Positions 1 to 7,170 of a stretch of DNA of 22,103 nt are shown here, piece after piece. The notes beneath the pieces are model-generated. The model was not told where the DNA came from. It saw only the letters and a list, made by a program, of their open reading frames with translations, and ran no database searches. The position numbers and the translations under genes were made by a program. The stretch covers positions 1-22,103 of IMG/VR virus record IMGVR_UViG_3300044705_000031; one strand, given 5' to 3'. Source of the stretch: a virus. Positions within the stretch are counted from its first letter, which is position 1. Every line of letters starts with the position of its first letter.

Positions 1-189
1 GGTCTGTTGGACGCCGGGGCCGATGCCCTGCAATAGTTGGGCGAGCGCCTGGCTGTAGCCGGTGATGTTCTGCTGCTGCTGGTTGGCCGACTGGTCGTAG
101 GCGGTCTGCGCCTGTTTGATCGGTGCGGTGGCGGCGGCGACCATTTGGGCGACCGCCTGATTGATCGCGGCCTGGTTCGGGCTTGCGAT
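1..189 (-). CDS. Ala/Gln-rich virion protein, cut by the left window edge
   Basis: Only the first 63 codons lie in the window, and the frame is still open at base 1. The visible protein is rich in Ala and Gln (IASPNQAAINQAVAQ, then a QQQQN stretch) and should be largely helical, like its neighbour at 1028-1933. No function can be read from it; from its place I infer an internal virion or tail component. The start is chosen as ATC at 189-187, exactly 9 nt after a GGAG Shine-Dalgarno. The frame has a TAG a few codons upstream and no NTG codon before a Met at residue 16. Transcription would have to cross, or restart after, the opposite-strand gene at 222-374. Confidence 0.7.
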   Translation of the reverse strand, partial: MASPNQAAINQAVAQMVAAATAPIKQAQTAYDQSANQQQQNITGYSQALAQLLQGIGPGVQQT

Positions 190-203
190 ATGCGCGTACT
201 CCG
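187..203 (-). promoter_or_regulatory. GGAGTACG start element with ATC start
   Basis: Reads CGGAGTACGCGCATATC on the minus strand: GGAG, a 9-nt spacer beginning TACG, then ATC followed by GCA (Ala). It belongs to the family of eight start elements described in the findings. Confidence 0.65.
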
Positions 204-221
204 TGAGAAGCTAGGAATGGG

Positions 222-374
222 ATGCGCCTGATGGCGGTATCGATCCTGGTGCTCGCCGCCGCGATCGTCGGGGCGGCCTTCATGCTGCGCGATGGCTCGA
301 GCAAGGCGCGAACCGTGTACGTCTACAACTGCCACACGGACCCATACGCACAGAGTCCCGGGAGCGTCTGCTAG
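222..374 (+). CDS. Small single-pass membrane protein, the only plus-strand gene
   Basis: A 50-codon frame begins with ATG at 222 (a second ATG is at 231) and ends with TAG. The product starts MRLMAVSILVLAAAIVGAAF, a clear hydrophobic helix of about 18 residues. A short polar tail follows, with Cys residues near TVYVYNCHTDPY and at the extreme C-terminus. It could be a membrane peptide or have a cleaved or lipidated leader, but there is no lipobox I would trust. AGGA lies 5 nt before the ATG, and third codon positions are strongly G/C. It fills exactly the gap between two minus-strand genes, and its TAG overlaps the TAG of the 371-1018 gene in a shared CTAG. Opposite orientation suggests a separately acquired gene of the moron type. 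It is unrecognised, and it may still be chance. Confidence 0.5.
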   Translation: MRLMAVSILVLAAAIVGAAFMLRDGSSKARTVYVYNCHTDPYAQSPGSVC

Positions 375-1018
375 GGGAACTGAACCGGGGCGTGCCCAAA
401 CTGGCCGCCGAGCAGCCAGCCTGGGCCTAGCGGATGCACCTGACGCACATAGTCCGCGTAGTTCGCGTCGTAGTTGCCGGGCGTGTACGCGATCCCGGAA
501 CGCTTCGCCGCTGTCGGGGTGACAAGATCCGCGAACGCTTGCGCGCCACCTTCACGCTGCACTAGATCAGCAAGCACCTGTTGCGTTTGCCGAAGGTGCG
601 CCATCTCGTGCGGCATGTCAAGGACAGCTGGACTGTGGGCCGAGTTGTTCGCGTTCGTGAACGTCTCGACGCCGAGCGGGTCGATGTTGATCTGGTCCGT
701 TCCCTGCGCCGAGAAGTGTGCCGGGGTGAGCGGACTATCAGTCTGAACGAAGTTCAACGTCGGGGCTGTCCCTCCGAGCACGGTTTGCAGCGCCGCGAAC
801 AGCCTGTTCGACATTGACTGCGCGTCGTCTTGGATGGCGTTGCGGAAGAGGAAGTCGTCGCCGCCATGCGGATTCGATAGGATGCGATAGGTCGGTGTCG
901 CGGTTGGGGCCAGCCCGCTATGAGCGACCGCCGGTACCGCAGCGGTCGCCAACGCAGCGAGCGTGGCGACCCCTCGTTTCACAGCCGCAGTATCCCGCTG
1001 CGAACCGTGAGCCGTCAA
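371..1018 (-). CDS. Putative exported HExxH zinc metallopeptidase
   Basis: The 215-aa protein has a basic and then hydrophobic N-terminus (VKRGVATLAALATAAVPAVA, residues 13-32), which resembles a signal peptide ending near AVAHS. At residues 137-141 it has HEMAH, a match to the HExxH zinc-peptidase motif, preceded by AVLDMP. A Glu in QREGGAQAFADL (residue 156) lies 14 residues after the second His and could be the third ligand, as in gluzincins. The local look (HEMAHLRQTQQ) recalls DUF4157-type domains, but I cannot confirm the family. The start is TTG at 1018 with AGGAG 6 nt upstream. If active it could act on a cell-envelope or virion protein; that role is inferred. It follows the 1028-1933 gene by 9 nt. 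Confidence 0.75.
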   Translation of the reverse strand: MTAHGSQRDTAAVKRGVATLAALATAAVPAVAHSGLAPTATPTYRILSNPHGGDDFLFRNAIQDDAQSMSNRLFAALQTVLGGTAPTLNFVQTDSPLTPAHFSAQGTDQINIDPLGVETFTNANNSAHSPAVLDMPHEMAHLRQTQQVLADLVQREGGAQAFADLVTPTAAKRSGIAYTPGNYDANYADYVRQVHPLGPGWLLGGQFGHAPVQFP

Positions 1019-1027
1019 GTATCTCTC

Positions 1028-1933
1028 CTACGCGCCGTATGCCTGGCCCGGGAGCGGGATCCTGCCCGGGGCGAGCTGCTGAATCGTCGAGTTGACATTG
1101 CTCGGCGCATTACTCGGTACCGAGGTCTGGGGCGGAGGCTGCGGCGTGAAGCTGATCGGGTTCCCGGACGGGTCATAGTGGTTGCCGTTCGCGTCCACAT
1201 ACGTGCCTGTCGCCGGATCCCACGTCGCTGTCACAGTCCCCGTCGTCGGAACCGTCCCGCTCTGCGCAGCCGTGTTCTCCGCCGTCAACGCACCCTGGGC
1301 GAGCTGCTGCGCCGCCGCCTGCTGGCCCGCCGCATACTGCGCCTCGAGCTGGTCGATGTTGCCGAGCAGACTGTTCGTCGCGTTGTATTGGTCCTGGGCC
1401 TGCTGCTGACCGAGCTGTCCCAATTGGTACCCGGTCTCACCCGACGACAAAATCCCTCTAGCGGCAAGCTGGTTCTTCGTCGCGTCCTGTTTCTGCTGAT
1501 ATGTCTGGGCGAGCTGCTTCAGCACGCTAAACGGGTTGTTCTTCGCCAACGCCGCCGTCCCCGACGTGTCAAGGCCGGAATCGGTCAGGACGTTCGACGG
1601 CAGGTTGGGCACGTCGCCGAACTGGATGAGCGCCTGCTGCAACGCACCACGCAGCGATGCTGCGTTCCCGATCCCCTGCGCCGACAACAGATTCTTCAGC
1701 GACAGGAAGGCGGGGTCGTTCTCGATCGCGGACGCATAGTCCGGGGTGCCGGTGCCGATCGTGATCGTCTGCGGGTTGGAGGCTGTCGTCGACCCGTTGC
1801 CGCCCGTTGCCCCGGTACCTGCAACAGGGTTCAAAGCGAAGTAGCCGCCCGCACCGAACGCGTTCTTCAGCTCGGGCGGGTTCAACAGGTTGTAGCCGGC
1901 GGCCCCGGACAGGCCGGAAGTCTGAGAAGCGAT
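1028..1933 (-). CDS. Ala/Gln-rich virion structural protein
   Basis: 301 aa. The N-terminal third is Gly/Asn-rich (FGAGGYFALNPVAGTGATGG). The middle is helical, with LAARGILSSGETGYQLGQL and Gln/Ala-rich stretches. The C-terminus is Pro-rich and starts from a WDPATGTYVDANG repeat-like turn. Proteins with this ARGxLxSGxTG helical pattern occur next to tail genes in many phages and are usually annotated as hypothetical structural proteins, so the role is inferred. The start is assigned to ATC at 1933-1931, 9 nt after GGAG. A TAG precedes it in frame, and the next TTG (1885) has no Shine-Dalgarno and would remove 16 residues. The gene reads in the same direction as its neighbours with a 17-nt gap from 1951. 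Confidence 0.85.
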   Translation of the reverse strand: MASQTSGLSGAAGYNLLNPPELKNAFGAGGYFALNPVAGTGATGGNGSTTASNPQTITIGTGTPDYASAIENDPAFLSLKNLLSAQGIGNAASLRGALQQALIQFGDVPNLPSNVLTDSGLDTSGTAALAKNNPFSVLKQLAQTYQQKQDATKNQLAARGILSSGETGYQLGQLGQQQAQDQYNATNSLLGNIDQLEAQYAAGQQAAAQQLAQGALTAENTAAQSGTVPTTGTVTATWDPATGTYVDANGNHYDPSGNPISFTPQPPPQTSVPSNAPSNVNSTIQQLAPGRIPLPGQAYGA

Positions 1934-1947
1934 GTGTCCGTACTCCT
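1931..1947 (-). promoter_or_regulatory. GGAGTACG start element with ATC start
   Basis: Reads AGGAGTACGGACACATC on the minus strand, followed by GCT (Ala). The upstream in-frame codons are TAG GAG TAC GGA CAC, so no NTG is available before the ATC. Confidence 0.7.
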
Positions 1948-1950
1948 AAG

Positions 1951-2475
1951 TCACAAGTTTCCGTACTTGAGCGCGACAAGCCACCGCTTCGTGAACGTTC
2001 CCGTCCCGCCAGTGACCCTGTACTTCAACGTGATCGTATTGCTGCCGTTGTTCGACAACGCTTTCGTCACCGCCCGCGCCGCACTCATACCGGCCGTGCC
2101 GAACCCGAGCGTAAAATCGGTGTCCGACGCCGCCGCCGAATTGATCTGCGGCGACACCAGAAAGTTGTTCGTCGTGTCCCCCATCGACCCGACAGTGCCG
2201 AACACGATCAGATAGTTGCCGTCCGCAAGCCCGGACAGGAATGGTCCCGTCGTCGCGAGATCAGTGTACGACGTCGATGATGTCGACTCGCTCGCCGCCG
2301 TTGACGCCGTGTTCGCCGTAAATTGCGTGAACCCGAACACTTGCGAAATCGGAAACACAGGCGAGTTCGCAAGCCAGGTCTGGACGCCTACATAGTTGAC
2401 GAAGTCGGGCGGCAGGTTCAGCACGTCCTGCATCACCTCATACACCTGCTCCCGGATGTTCGGATCAACAGCCAC
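1951..2475 (-). CDS. Beta-rich virion protein, unknown role
   Basis: 174 aa. A short helical N-terminus (VDPNIREQVYEVMQDVLNL) is followed by a Ser/Thr/Gly-rich beta-type region (TSYTDLATTGPFLSGL, NTITLKYRVTGGTGTF). That composition is typical of phage tail-associated or decoration modules, but I recognise no family. The start is GTG at 2475, sharing its G with the TAG stop of the upstream gene (TAGTG). There is no strong Shine-Dalgarno, so translation is probably coupled to the 2475-3965 gene. Its placement next to the hub or nozzle candidate suggests a tail-tip component. Confidence 0.8.
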   Translation of the reverse strand: MAVDPNIREQVYEVMQDVLNLPPDFVNYVGVQTWLANSPVFPISQVFGFTQFTANTASTAASESTSSTSYTDLATTGPFLSGLADGNYLIVFGTVGSMGDTTNNFLVSPQINSAAASDTDFTLGFGTAGMSAARAVTKALSNNGSNTITLKYRVTGGTGTFTKRWLVALKYGNL

Positions 2476-3965
2476 TAGCCGACACCGCCGAGTGCGCCGA
2501 TCTCGAGCGGGTCATAGACGAGGGCGAGGTCGAAGAGGCGGAGATCGCCAGGGTTCGTCTGCGCCACCTTCAAGCTGATCGCGTTGGCACGGTTGCCGGT
2601 GCTGATCTGCCTGCGCACCCGCGTCGTCTGCGTCGTCGCGGCCAACGTGGAGCTAATCGCGGTGTAGCTCGACGAGTCCGGCGTGTTCGCATACGACAGC
2701 GTCAACGTCGGAGAGTCGGACGCGTAGTCGGTGAGGTTGTATCGGCAGTACACGTACTTCCACCGCTGCTGACCATCCGACGCAATCCACCGACGATGCA
2801 GCCTGTCCCAGCCCTGGTGCGCCATCGTCTCGAACGTCGCCGTCGGGGTCGTCCCGTCAGCATCCTGCTTCACCGAGCTTGTCGGTGACCAGCACGTTGA
2901 GATTTTCCCGACCCGGCCCGCGTTCGCCAAACCGATGTAGCACTCCTCAGCGCCACCGGTCGACACGTTCAGGCCGGTGTTGGCGTGGAAGTTCGAGAAC
3001 CGCCACATCGCCCCGGTGCTGAGGTTGGTGACGAACGTGTCCACGACCGTCGTCCCGTTGTTGATGGACAGGAAGTAGTGGTTGCGGTACACGAACCCGG
3101 ACAGCCTCCACGACGTGCTGTAGGACGCCATCTGTGTCTGGTAGTAGGTGCTCATTCCGGCGCGGGCGGTGAGGTCTGACCAGCCGGCACCGTCCGTCAT
3201 GAAGATGCCTTTGGCGTTCGCGTACAGCACCCGGTCGTTCCAACGGGCAACCGAGAAGGCGTCGAGGCAGCCGTGGTCGAAGAACCGTTTGTCCTGGACA
3301 AAGTCCGTGCCGGGCGGCGGGATGGAGCCACGGAACCTGTCCATGCTGTCGGCGTGGAAGGCGAGGATCATCGTCTTGAGTGCGACGACAGCGGTGAGCG
3401 CGCCACCATCGGAGTCCACATACCCGGATGACGTGTTCCAGGTGGTCGGGTCACCGGCCGCTGAGAAGTAGATGCGTTGCGGGGCCGAGCTCGTGTTCGC
3501 CAGAAACGCATGGTCGGCGAAGCTGCCTGCGTATTTGCCGGTCGGCGGTGTGCCCGCCAGGTTCCCGAGCGTCGCCCCGTCATATGACTTCGGGGTGGTG
3601 GTGCCGTCGTTGTTCGGGACGATGACGAGGTTCCGGTAGAACACCGGGTTCTGCGCGGGCAGGATCGCCGCACCGATGTCGGTGGGGCCGGAGTCGTACC
3701 GCCACAGCTCGCTGTTCTGGCCGATCGCGAGCACCTTGGTGCCGGCGGTGAACGGCGCATACACGAGCGCCTTGATCGACGTCACCGACGTCATCGCACC
3801 GGAGTCGCCATAGGACCAGCCGCCACGGCCACGCAGCGGCGCCCCGAGCTGGTCGGGGATGAGGTCGACGAGGTTCCATGCGGACGCGCCGGGCATGGCG
3901 GCCCGGTTGAAGTCGCGTTTCATGCCCGCCGTGACAGCGGTATCTACCGGATACGGATGCGGCAC
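2475..3965 (-). CDS. Probable beta-propeller tail hub or nozzle protein
   Basis: 496 aa, beta-rich throughout with repeated aromatic/Gly strand patterns. Examples are SELWRYDSG, KGIFMTDGAGWSDLT, NHYFLSINNG and GAMWRFSNFHANTG. This pattern and the location two genes after a P22 gp4-type adaptor fit the phage DNA-stabilisation or nozzle proteins that close the portal channel in podoviruses (P22 gp10-like). The family assignment is by appearance and context, not by a search. The start is GTG at 3965, one base after the TAA of the upstream gene. The upstream Shine-Dalgarno is weak, which suggests coupling. Confidence 0.8.
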   Translation of the reverse strand: MPHPYPVDTAVTAGMKRDFNRAAMPGASAWNLVDLIPDQLGAPLRGRGGWSYGDSGAMTSVTSIKALVYAPFTAGTKVLAIGQNSELWRYDSGPTDIGAAILPAQNPVFYRNLVIVPNNDGTTTPKSYDGATLGNLAGTPPTGKYAGSFADHAFLANTSSAPQRIYFSAAGDPTTWNTSSGYVDSDGGALTAVVALKTMILAFHADSMDRFRGSIPPPGTDFVQDKRFFDHGCLDAFSVARWNDRVLYANAKGIFMTDGAGWSDLTARAGMSTYYQTQMASYSTSWRLSGFVYRNHYFLSINNGTTVVDTFVTNLSTGAMWRFSNFHANTGLNVSTGGAEECYIGLANAGRVGKISTCWSPTSSVKQDADGTTPTATFETMAHQGWDRLHRRWIASDGQQRWKYVYCRYNLTDYASDSPTLTLSYANTPDSSSYTAISSTLAATTQTTRVRRQISTGNRANAISLKVAQTNPGDLRLFDLALVYDPLEIGALGGVG

Positions 3966-4214
3966 TTATGCCACCAGTCCGCGGCCCTTGAGGAACGGGG
4001 TAATTGCCGTCCCTTGGGCCGTTGTCACACCGGTGATCGTCTGATCGTTCAACGGACCCGGTGACGCTGCAATCAACGCGTCGAGGTAGGCGACGATGAC
4101 CGTAGACGGAATCCCTGACGCTTCTACCGCTGACAAGAGATCGTTCCTTGACGTGGTCCAGCCAAGACTGTCGAACCTGTTGAGCAGGTCCGTGCTGTTG
4201 ATCACCGACGCCAT
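3966..4214 (-). CDS. Small unknown virion-module protein
   Basis: 82 aa, mostly helical at the N-terminus (STDLLNRFDSLGWTTSRNDLL). A Thr/Gly segment follows and the end is GRGLVA. No motif is recognised. The ATG at 4214 lies directly after the stop of the adaptor gene, and the stop lies directly before the hub gene. The tight packing supports a real gene. A small head-tail completion role is possible but inferred only from position. Confidence 0.75.
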   Translation of the reverse strand: MASVINSTDLLNRFDSLGWTTSRNDLLSAVEASGIPSTVIVAYLDALIAASPGPLNDQTITGVTTAQGTAITPFLKGRGLVA

Positions 4215-4925
4215 CTAGGGCCTGTAGGATGGGTAGACGCTGTTGTCGTGGTTCGGGTAGTGGCCGCGATACCCCTTACCGCCAACCGGCCTAACCCTCG
4301 GCAGCCTGTCACCGCCACGAGCCCTCAGATGCCGGCGGATCTTCCGCACCTGATCCTGGTACAGCTGAAAATACTTCGCGCCCATCTGCGAGGAGGCGTC
4401 ATCGTTCGCGTCCGCCGCCTCGCTGAGCGCGAAATACTCGATTGCTTTGTGGTAGGCGGTCGGGATGCCGCCGTTACTTGCGTTCGACGGATCATCCGAC
4501 CCCGCCGACAGAGCAGTCGGGACGGGCACGTAATAGAGCGTGTACGTGTCCGCCGAGCCCGGCGTCGGATGGAACAGCACCGTGTTTTGGCCTGCGAGCG
4601 CGTAATACTGGGTCGGGGCCGTCGAAGCGGAAGCGTTGCGGCGCACCTCCAATAGCTCCGGCACCGTCAACCGTTCCAGCTGATAGGTGATCCCGGCCGA
4701 GGTGGCGGACATGTAGACGATCTCGAGCACCGACGAGGTCAGCGTGTAATCCGATGTCGCTCCCGGAGTCACCGTTGTCGAGGTGACGTAACAGTGGGTG
4801 TCGAGGAGCGTCTGGATGACGCCATCGTTGACCCAGCCGTCGATGTAGGTCTGGTCTCCGGAGACGCTGTTGTCGAGGCCAAGCCGGTTCGCGATGTTCG
4901 TCCGGAACATGGTCAGCGTAGGTAC
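4215..4925 (-). CDS. Head-tail adaptor protein, P22 gp4-like
   Basis: 236 aa. Features seen: an N-terminal helix FRTNIANRLGLDN, WVNDGVIQTLLDTHCY, strands around VLEIVYMSA, the pattern PTQYYALAGQNTVLF, a PGSADTYTLYYVPVP strand pair, and a C-terminal helix containing SSQMGAKYFQLYQDQV before a basic tail (RRHLRARGGDRLPRV). This order matches phage adaptor proteins that dock under the portal ring (gp4 or tail accessory family). The start is either GTA at 4925, 9 nt after GGAG and giving the N-terminus PTLTMFRTN, or ATG at 4910, which is 24 nt from the Shine-Dalgarno. I favour GTA because of the shared start element, but the ATG remains possible. Confidence 0.88.
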   Translation of the reverse strand, partial: VPTLTMFRTNIANRLGLDNSVSGDQTYIDGWVNDGVIQTLLDTHCYVTSTTVTPGATSDYTLTSSVLEIVYMSATSAGITYQLERLTVPELLEVRRNASASTAPTQYYALAGQNTVLFHPTPGSADTYTLYYVPVPTALSAGSDDPSNASNGGIPTAYHKAIEYFALSEAADANDDASSQMGAKYFQLYQDQVRKIRRHLRARGGDRLPRVRPVGGKGYRGHYPNHDNSVYPSYRP

Positions 4926-4939
4926 AGCCGCTTACTCCT
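4923..4939 (-). promoter_or_regulatory. GGAGTAAG start element with GTA start
   Basis: Reads AGGAGTAAGCGGCTGTA on the minus strand. The in-frame TAA inside the spacer rules out an earlier start. An ATG lies five codons downstream, so this member is less decisive than those at 189, 1933 and 5280. Confidence 0.55.
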
Positions 4940-5280
4940 TAGCCGCGAACGTCGATGCCTTGCAAATTCGCCTCACAGTTCGATGTTGAGGCGCTGATCT
5001 TCACGAGGACGTCCTGGTTCGATGCGCCCTTCATGTTGCCGAGCGGCCACGCATCCGACAGCGTGAACGCCGACGCGAAACGCTTCTGGTACAGCTTTGT
5101 CCCCGCCGGGGACTCGATCGTCACCACTGCGGCCGCGTCACCGGAACACTGGATGCCGGTCACGCAATGCCTGACACCGGCCGCGGTCGTCGCGGAATAC
5201 GTGACTGTGACACCGGAGTTCGTGCCGACTCCGGTGGCCTGCCACCGACCGAGGTCGTTGTTGAAGTAGTAATCGCCTAT
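4939..5280 (-). CDS. Small beta-rich virion protein with an ATA start
   Basis: 113 aa when begun at ATA 5280-5278. The N-terminus reads GDYYFNNDLGRWQATGVG, and the protein continues in beta-rich form with Cys residues in HCVTGIQCSGD and SNCEANLQG. The ATA is 9 nt after GGAG. In frame, TAG lies four codons upstream, and the first NTG downstream is GTG at 5163, 39 codons later with no Shine-Dalgarno. Starting there would discard an obviously protein-like N-terminus. No family is recognised; a surface or tail-decoration role is a guess from composition and position between the repeat protein and the adaptor. Confidence 0.75.
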   Translation of the reverse strand: MGDYYFNNDLGRWQATGVGTNSGVTVTYSATTAAGVRHCVTGIQCSGDAAAVVTIESPAGTKLYQKRFASAFTLSDAWPLGNMKGASNQDVLVKISASTSNCEANLQGIDVRG

Positions 5281-5294
5281 CGGTACGTACTCCT
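5278..5294 (-). promoter_or_regulatory. GGAGTACG start element with ATA start
   Basis: Reads AGGAGTACGTACCGATA on the minus strand, and the AGGAG overlaps the TAG stop of the 5293-6336 gene. This is the clearest case for a non-NTG start, because no NTG occurs within 38 codons downstream. Confidence 0.75.
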
Positions 5295-6336
5295 AACGTC
5301 CGTGGTAATAGATGGATGTCGCCCACTCGATCAGCTGGCTGATGAACGACGACTGTTGTCCGGAACCGCCCGTTACACCAAATGACGGGCTGCTCGATCC
5401 GGTTGCCCGAATCGACACCGGATCTGTCATCCCGGCCAACGTGAATACGGGTGCGCTCTTACCTGTCGCCGCAACCGACATCGTGTCGGTCATTCCGGCG
5501 AGGGTGATCGTCGGCGTCGACTTGCCGGTGGCGGCCATCTGGAACGGATCCGTCATCCCGGCCAACGTCACAGCTGGGACCGACCTGCCGGTTGTCGACA
5601 CCGTGAACGTGTCCGTCATTCCGGCGAACGTGAAAACGGGAACGCTCGATCCGGTTGCGGAAACGGTGAAGGTGTCGGTTGTTCCGCCGCCCGAAAGAGC
5701 GGGGCCGAACGCGGCAATCTGGACGGTGTAACTGTCCCCGGTTTTGTTGACCGTGAACGTCGCAGACTGCGCCCCGGAGCCGCCCGTCTTCGACTCGAAC
5801 GCCACAGCGCCGGTCGATGCCGCCGTTCCTGGCTCTGTGACATCAAGCGTCCAGCCCGTCCCCGCCGTGAACGTTGGGGCGGTACCCGACTGGTCGTAGA
5901 TTGACGCGGACAGGTACTCATTCGCGGCGGCAGGGGTGATGCTGTTCGACGTTTCCGCGTTGGCCGTCGTCGATGTCGACCCGAACGCCTTTGCGGTGTT
6001 CGCGGTGTCGAACGTCCACGACTGTGCATCCGACCGCGATACCTCTTTGATGACAACACCGACACCGTTCGGGTTGCCATTCCAGGTAACGGTCGTCGCG
6101 CCACCTGTCGCAGACAGGCAGTACCATCGCTCGGCCTTCTGTCCGTTGCCGGCATCGGTCTGTGAGGTTCCGGCGCGCACCCAAGTTCCACCACCCGTGA
6201 CGGTGGTGATCGTCGCCCCGGCGTCGTAACTGATCGCCAGTTCGAGCAGGTTCCCGGCGGTGACCGCTCCCGGGAACGCAAGCGACCCAAGGGTGTTGCC
6301 CTTCGTGTGGTTTGACTGGACGAGCGCGTACGCCAT
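5293..6336 (-). CDS. Virion surface protein: lectin-like domain plus five 21-aa repeats
   Basis: 347 aa. Residues 1-215 form a beta-rich, Trp-containing domain (VQSNHTKGNTLGSLAF, GGTWVRAG, WYCLSATGGATTVTW, GWTLDV). This layout is common in phage carbohydrate-binding or fibre modules. Residues 220-324 are five tandem 21-residue units of the form TDxFxVxATGxSxPxxTLAGM. The C-terminus (SFISQLIEWATSIYYHGR) looks like a docking helix. The start is ATG at 6336 with GAGG a few bases upstream. The fold and the surface role are inferred from composition and position. Confidence 0.85.
   Translation of the reverse strand: MAYALVQSNHTKGNTLGSLAFPGAVTAGNLLELAISYDAGATITTVTGGGTWVRAGTSQTDAGNGQKAERWYCLSATGGATTVTWNGNPNGVGVVIKEVSRSDAQSWTFDTANTAKAFGSTSTTANAETSNSITPAAANEYLSASIYDQSGTAPTFTAGTGWTLDVTEPGTAASTGAVAFESKTGGSGAQSATFTVNKTGDSYTVQIAAFGPALSGGGTTDTFTVSATGSSVPVFTFAGMTDTFTVSTTGRSVPAVTLAGMTDPFQMAATGKSTPTITLAGMTDTMSVAATGKSAPVFTLAGMTDPVSIRATGSSSPSFGVTGGSGQQSSFISQLIEWATSIYYHGR
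5365..5679 (-). repeat. Five tandem 63-bp coding repeats
   Basis: Five in-frame 63-bp units encode residues 220-324 of the 5293-6336 protein. Each unit carries a TD...ATG/TTG..S.P pattern and the first four end in GM. The units have diverged at the DNA level, more so in the last copy (SPSFGVTGG), so this is an old protein repeat and not a recent DNA expansion. Confidence 0.9.
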
Positions 6337-6349
6337 TGGGCCTCAGCCC

Positions 6350-6730
6350 CTAGGCGCTCTTGACGTGCCAGGTCGAGCCGTCGTAATAGGTGCCGTAATA
6401 CTGGTTTGTCGCGTTATCGCCTGCGGTGGTCCCGGTTTGGGCGAGCGCATACAGGCGGGTTAGGCGGGCGGTGATGTCCTGGCCGGCTGTGGTGTCGAGA
6501 ATGTCGAATCCTGCACGTTCAAAGAACAGGCCGGCCCGGAAGTCGCTGACTTCCTGAATGTCTGCTCCCGTGTAGTCGCCTGGAGCCTGCGGCGACGCGT
6601 TGCCCTGCACCGTCTTGTAGAACGCCTGCCGGTTCGGATCGGTGACCGGGAACCGGAACCAAAAGTGGAGGACTTGAAGGCCGGGGATGTTCTCGTTTTG
6701 ACCGGTGATACCTGCGACGAATGGGCGCAT
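6350..6730 (-). CDS. Unknown tail-module protein, 126 aa
   Basis: The protein begins MRPFVAGITGQNEN and contains VLHFWFRFPVTDPNRQAFY, DFRAGLFFERAGFDI and a C-terminal NQYYGTYYDGSTWHVKS. The aromatic-rich strands suggest a virion component. I recognise no domain. The ATG at 6730 has GGAG 6 nt upstream and lies directly after the stop of the gene at 6731. Its neighbours, all tail or adaptor-like genes, support a structural role. Confidence 0.8.
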   Translation of the reverse strand: MRPFVAGITGQNENIPGLQVLHFWFRFPVTDPNRQAFYKTVQGNASPQAPGDYTGADIQEVSDFRAGLFFERAGFDILDTTAGQDITARLTRLYALAQTGTTAGDNATNQYYGTYYDGSTWHVKSA

Positions 6731-7156
6731 CTAGTTCTCCACGTTCGTGAAGCCGTTGGTGTTGATCTGCGGTGTGTCTGACGCATTGATCGTCGTCGAT
6801 GTGATGTCTGCACCGTGGTAGAGGTTGCCGGCGGTTGACGCGTCGGCGGTGAACGCGGACAGCTGCGTCTGCCCGGATCCGGTGTTCTGCGGAAACGTGA
6901 TCGCGCCGCCGGCAGAACCGGTCTTCGTTGCCGAACCGGAGCCGGTCGCTGCGGGGAAGTTCGTCGTGTTGTTCGTCACCGACACACGCGCATACGACGG
7001 GTATGACGCCTCCGTGATCGTTGACCCGGTCTTCGTGTTGTCGAACGCCGCAGTGGACAGGCCGAAATAGACGGGGGACGCCCCCGCGAAGCTCGTCGCC
7101 CCATAGACCGCGTCGTTGACTTTCTTCGCGAGGTAGTTGAACTTGCCAGCTGCTAT
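6731..7156 (-). CDS. Beta-rich tail or fibre-associated protein with an ATA start
   Basis: 141 aa. The protein has AGKFNYLAKKVNDAVYGATSF, then SPVYFGLSTAAFDNTKTG and YPSYARVSVTNNTTNF. This order (YFGLST, then a segment containing YARVxVT) is typical of small phage tail or fibre proteins often annotated as hypothetical. The rest is Ser/Thr/Gly-rich beta sequence. The start is ATA at 7156-7154, 9 nt after GGAG and overlapping the upstream TAA by one base (TAATA). No NTG is present near the N-terminus in this frame. An ATG at 7198 is in frame, but it is upstream of the Shine-Dalgarno and inside the previous gene. Confidence 0.8.
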   Translation of the reverse strand: MAAGKFNYLAKKVNDAVYGATSFAGASPVYFGLSTAAFDNTKTGSTITEASYPSYARVSVTNNTTNFPAATGSGSATKTGSAGGAITFPQNTGSGQTQLSAFTADASTAGNLYHGADITSTTINASDTPQINTNGFTNVEN

Positions 7157-7170
7157 TAGGCCGTACTCCC
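7154..7170 (-). promoter_or_regulatory. GGAGTACG start element with ATA start
   Basis: Reads GGGAGTACGGCCTAATA on the minus strand, followed by GCA (Ala). The A of ATA is also the last base of the stop codon of the gene at 7156-7614. Confidence 0.65.

Noticed and set aside
920-2215. Long plus-strand open frame of 431 codons
   Set aside because: It is extremely Arg/Leu/Val-rich, crosses the well-supported minus-strand genes at 371, 1028 and 1951, and mirrors their codon bias. It is a complementary-strand shadow.
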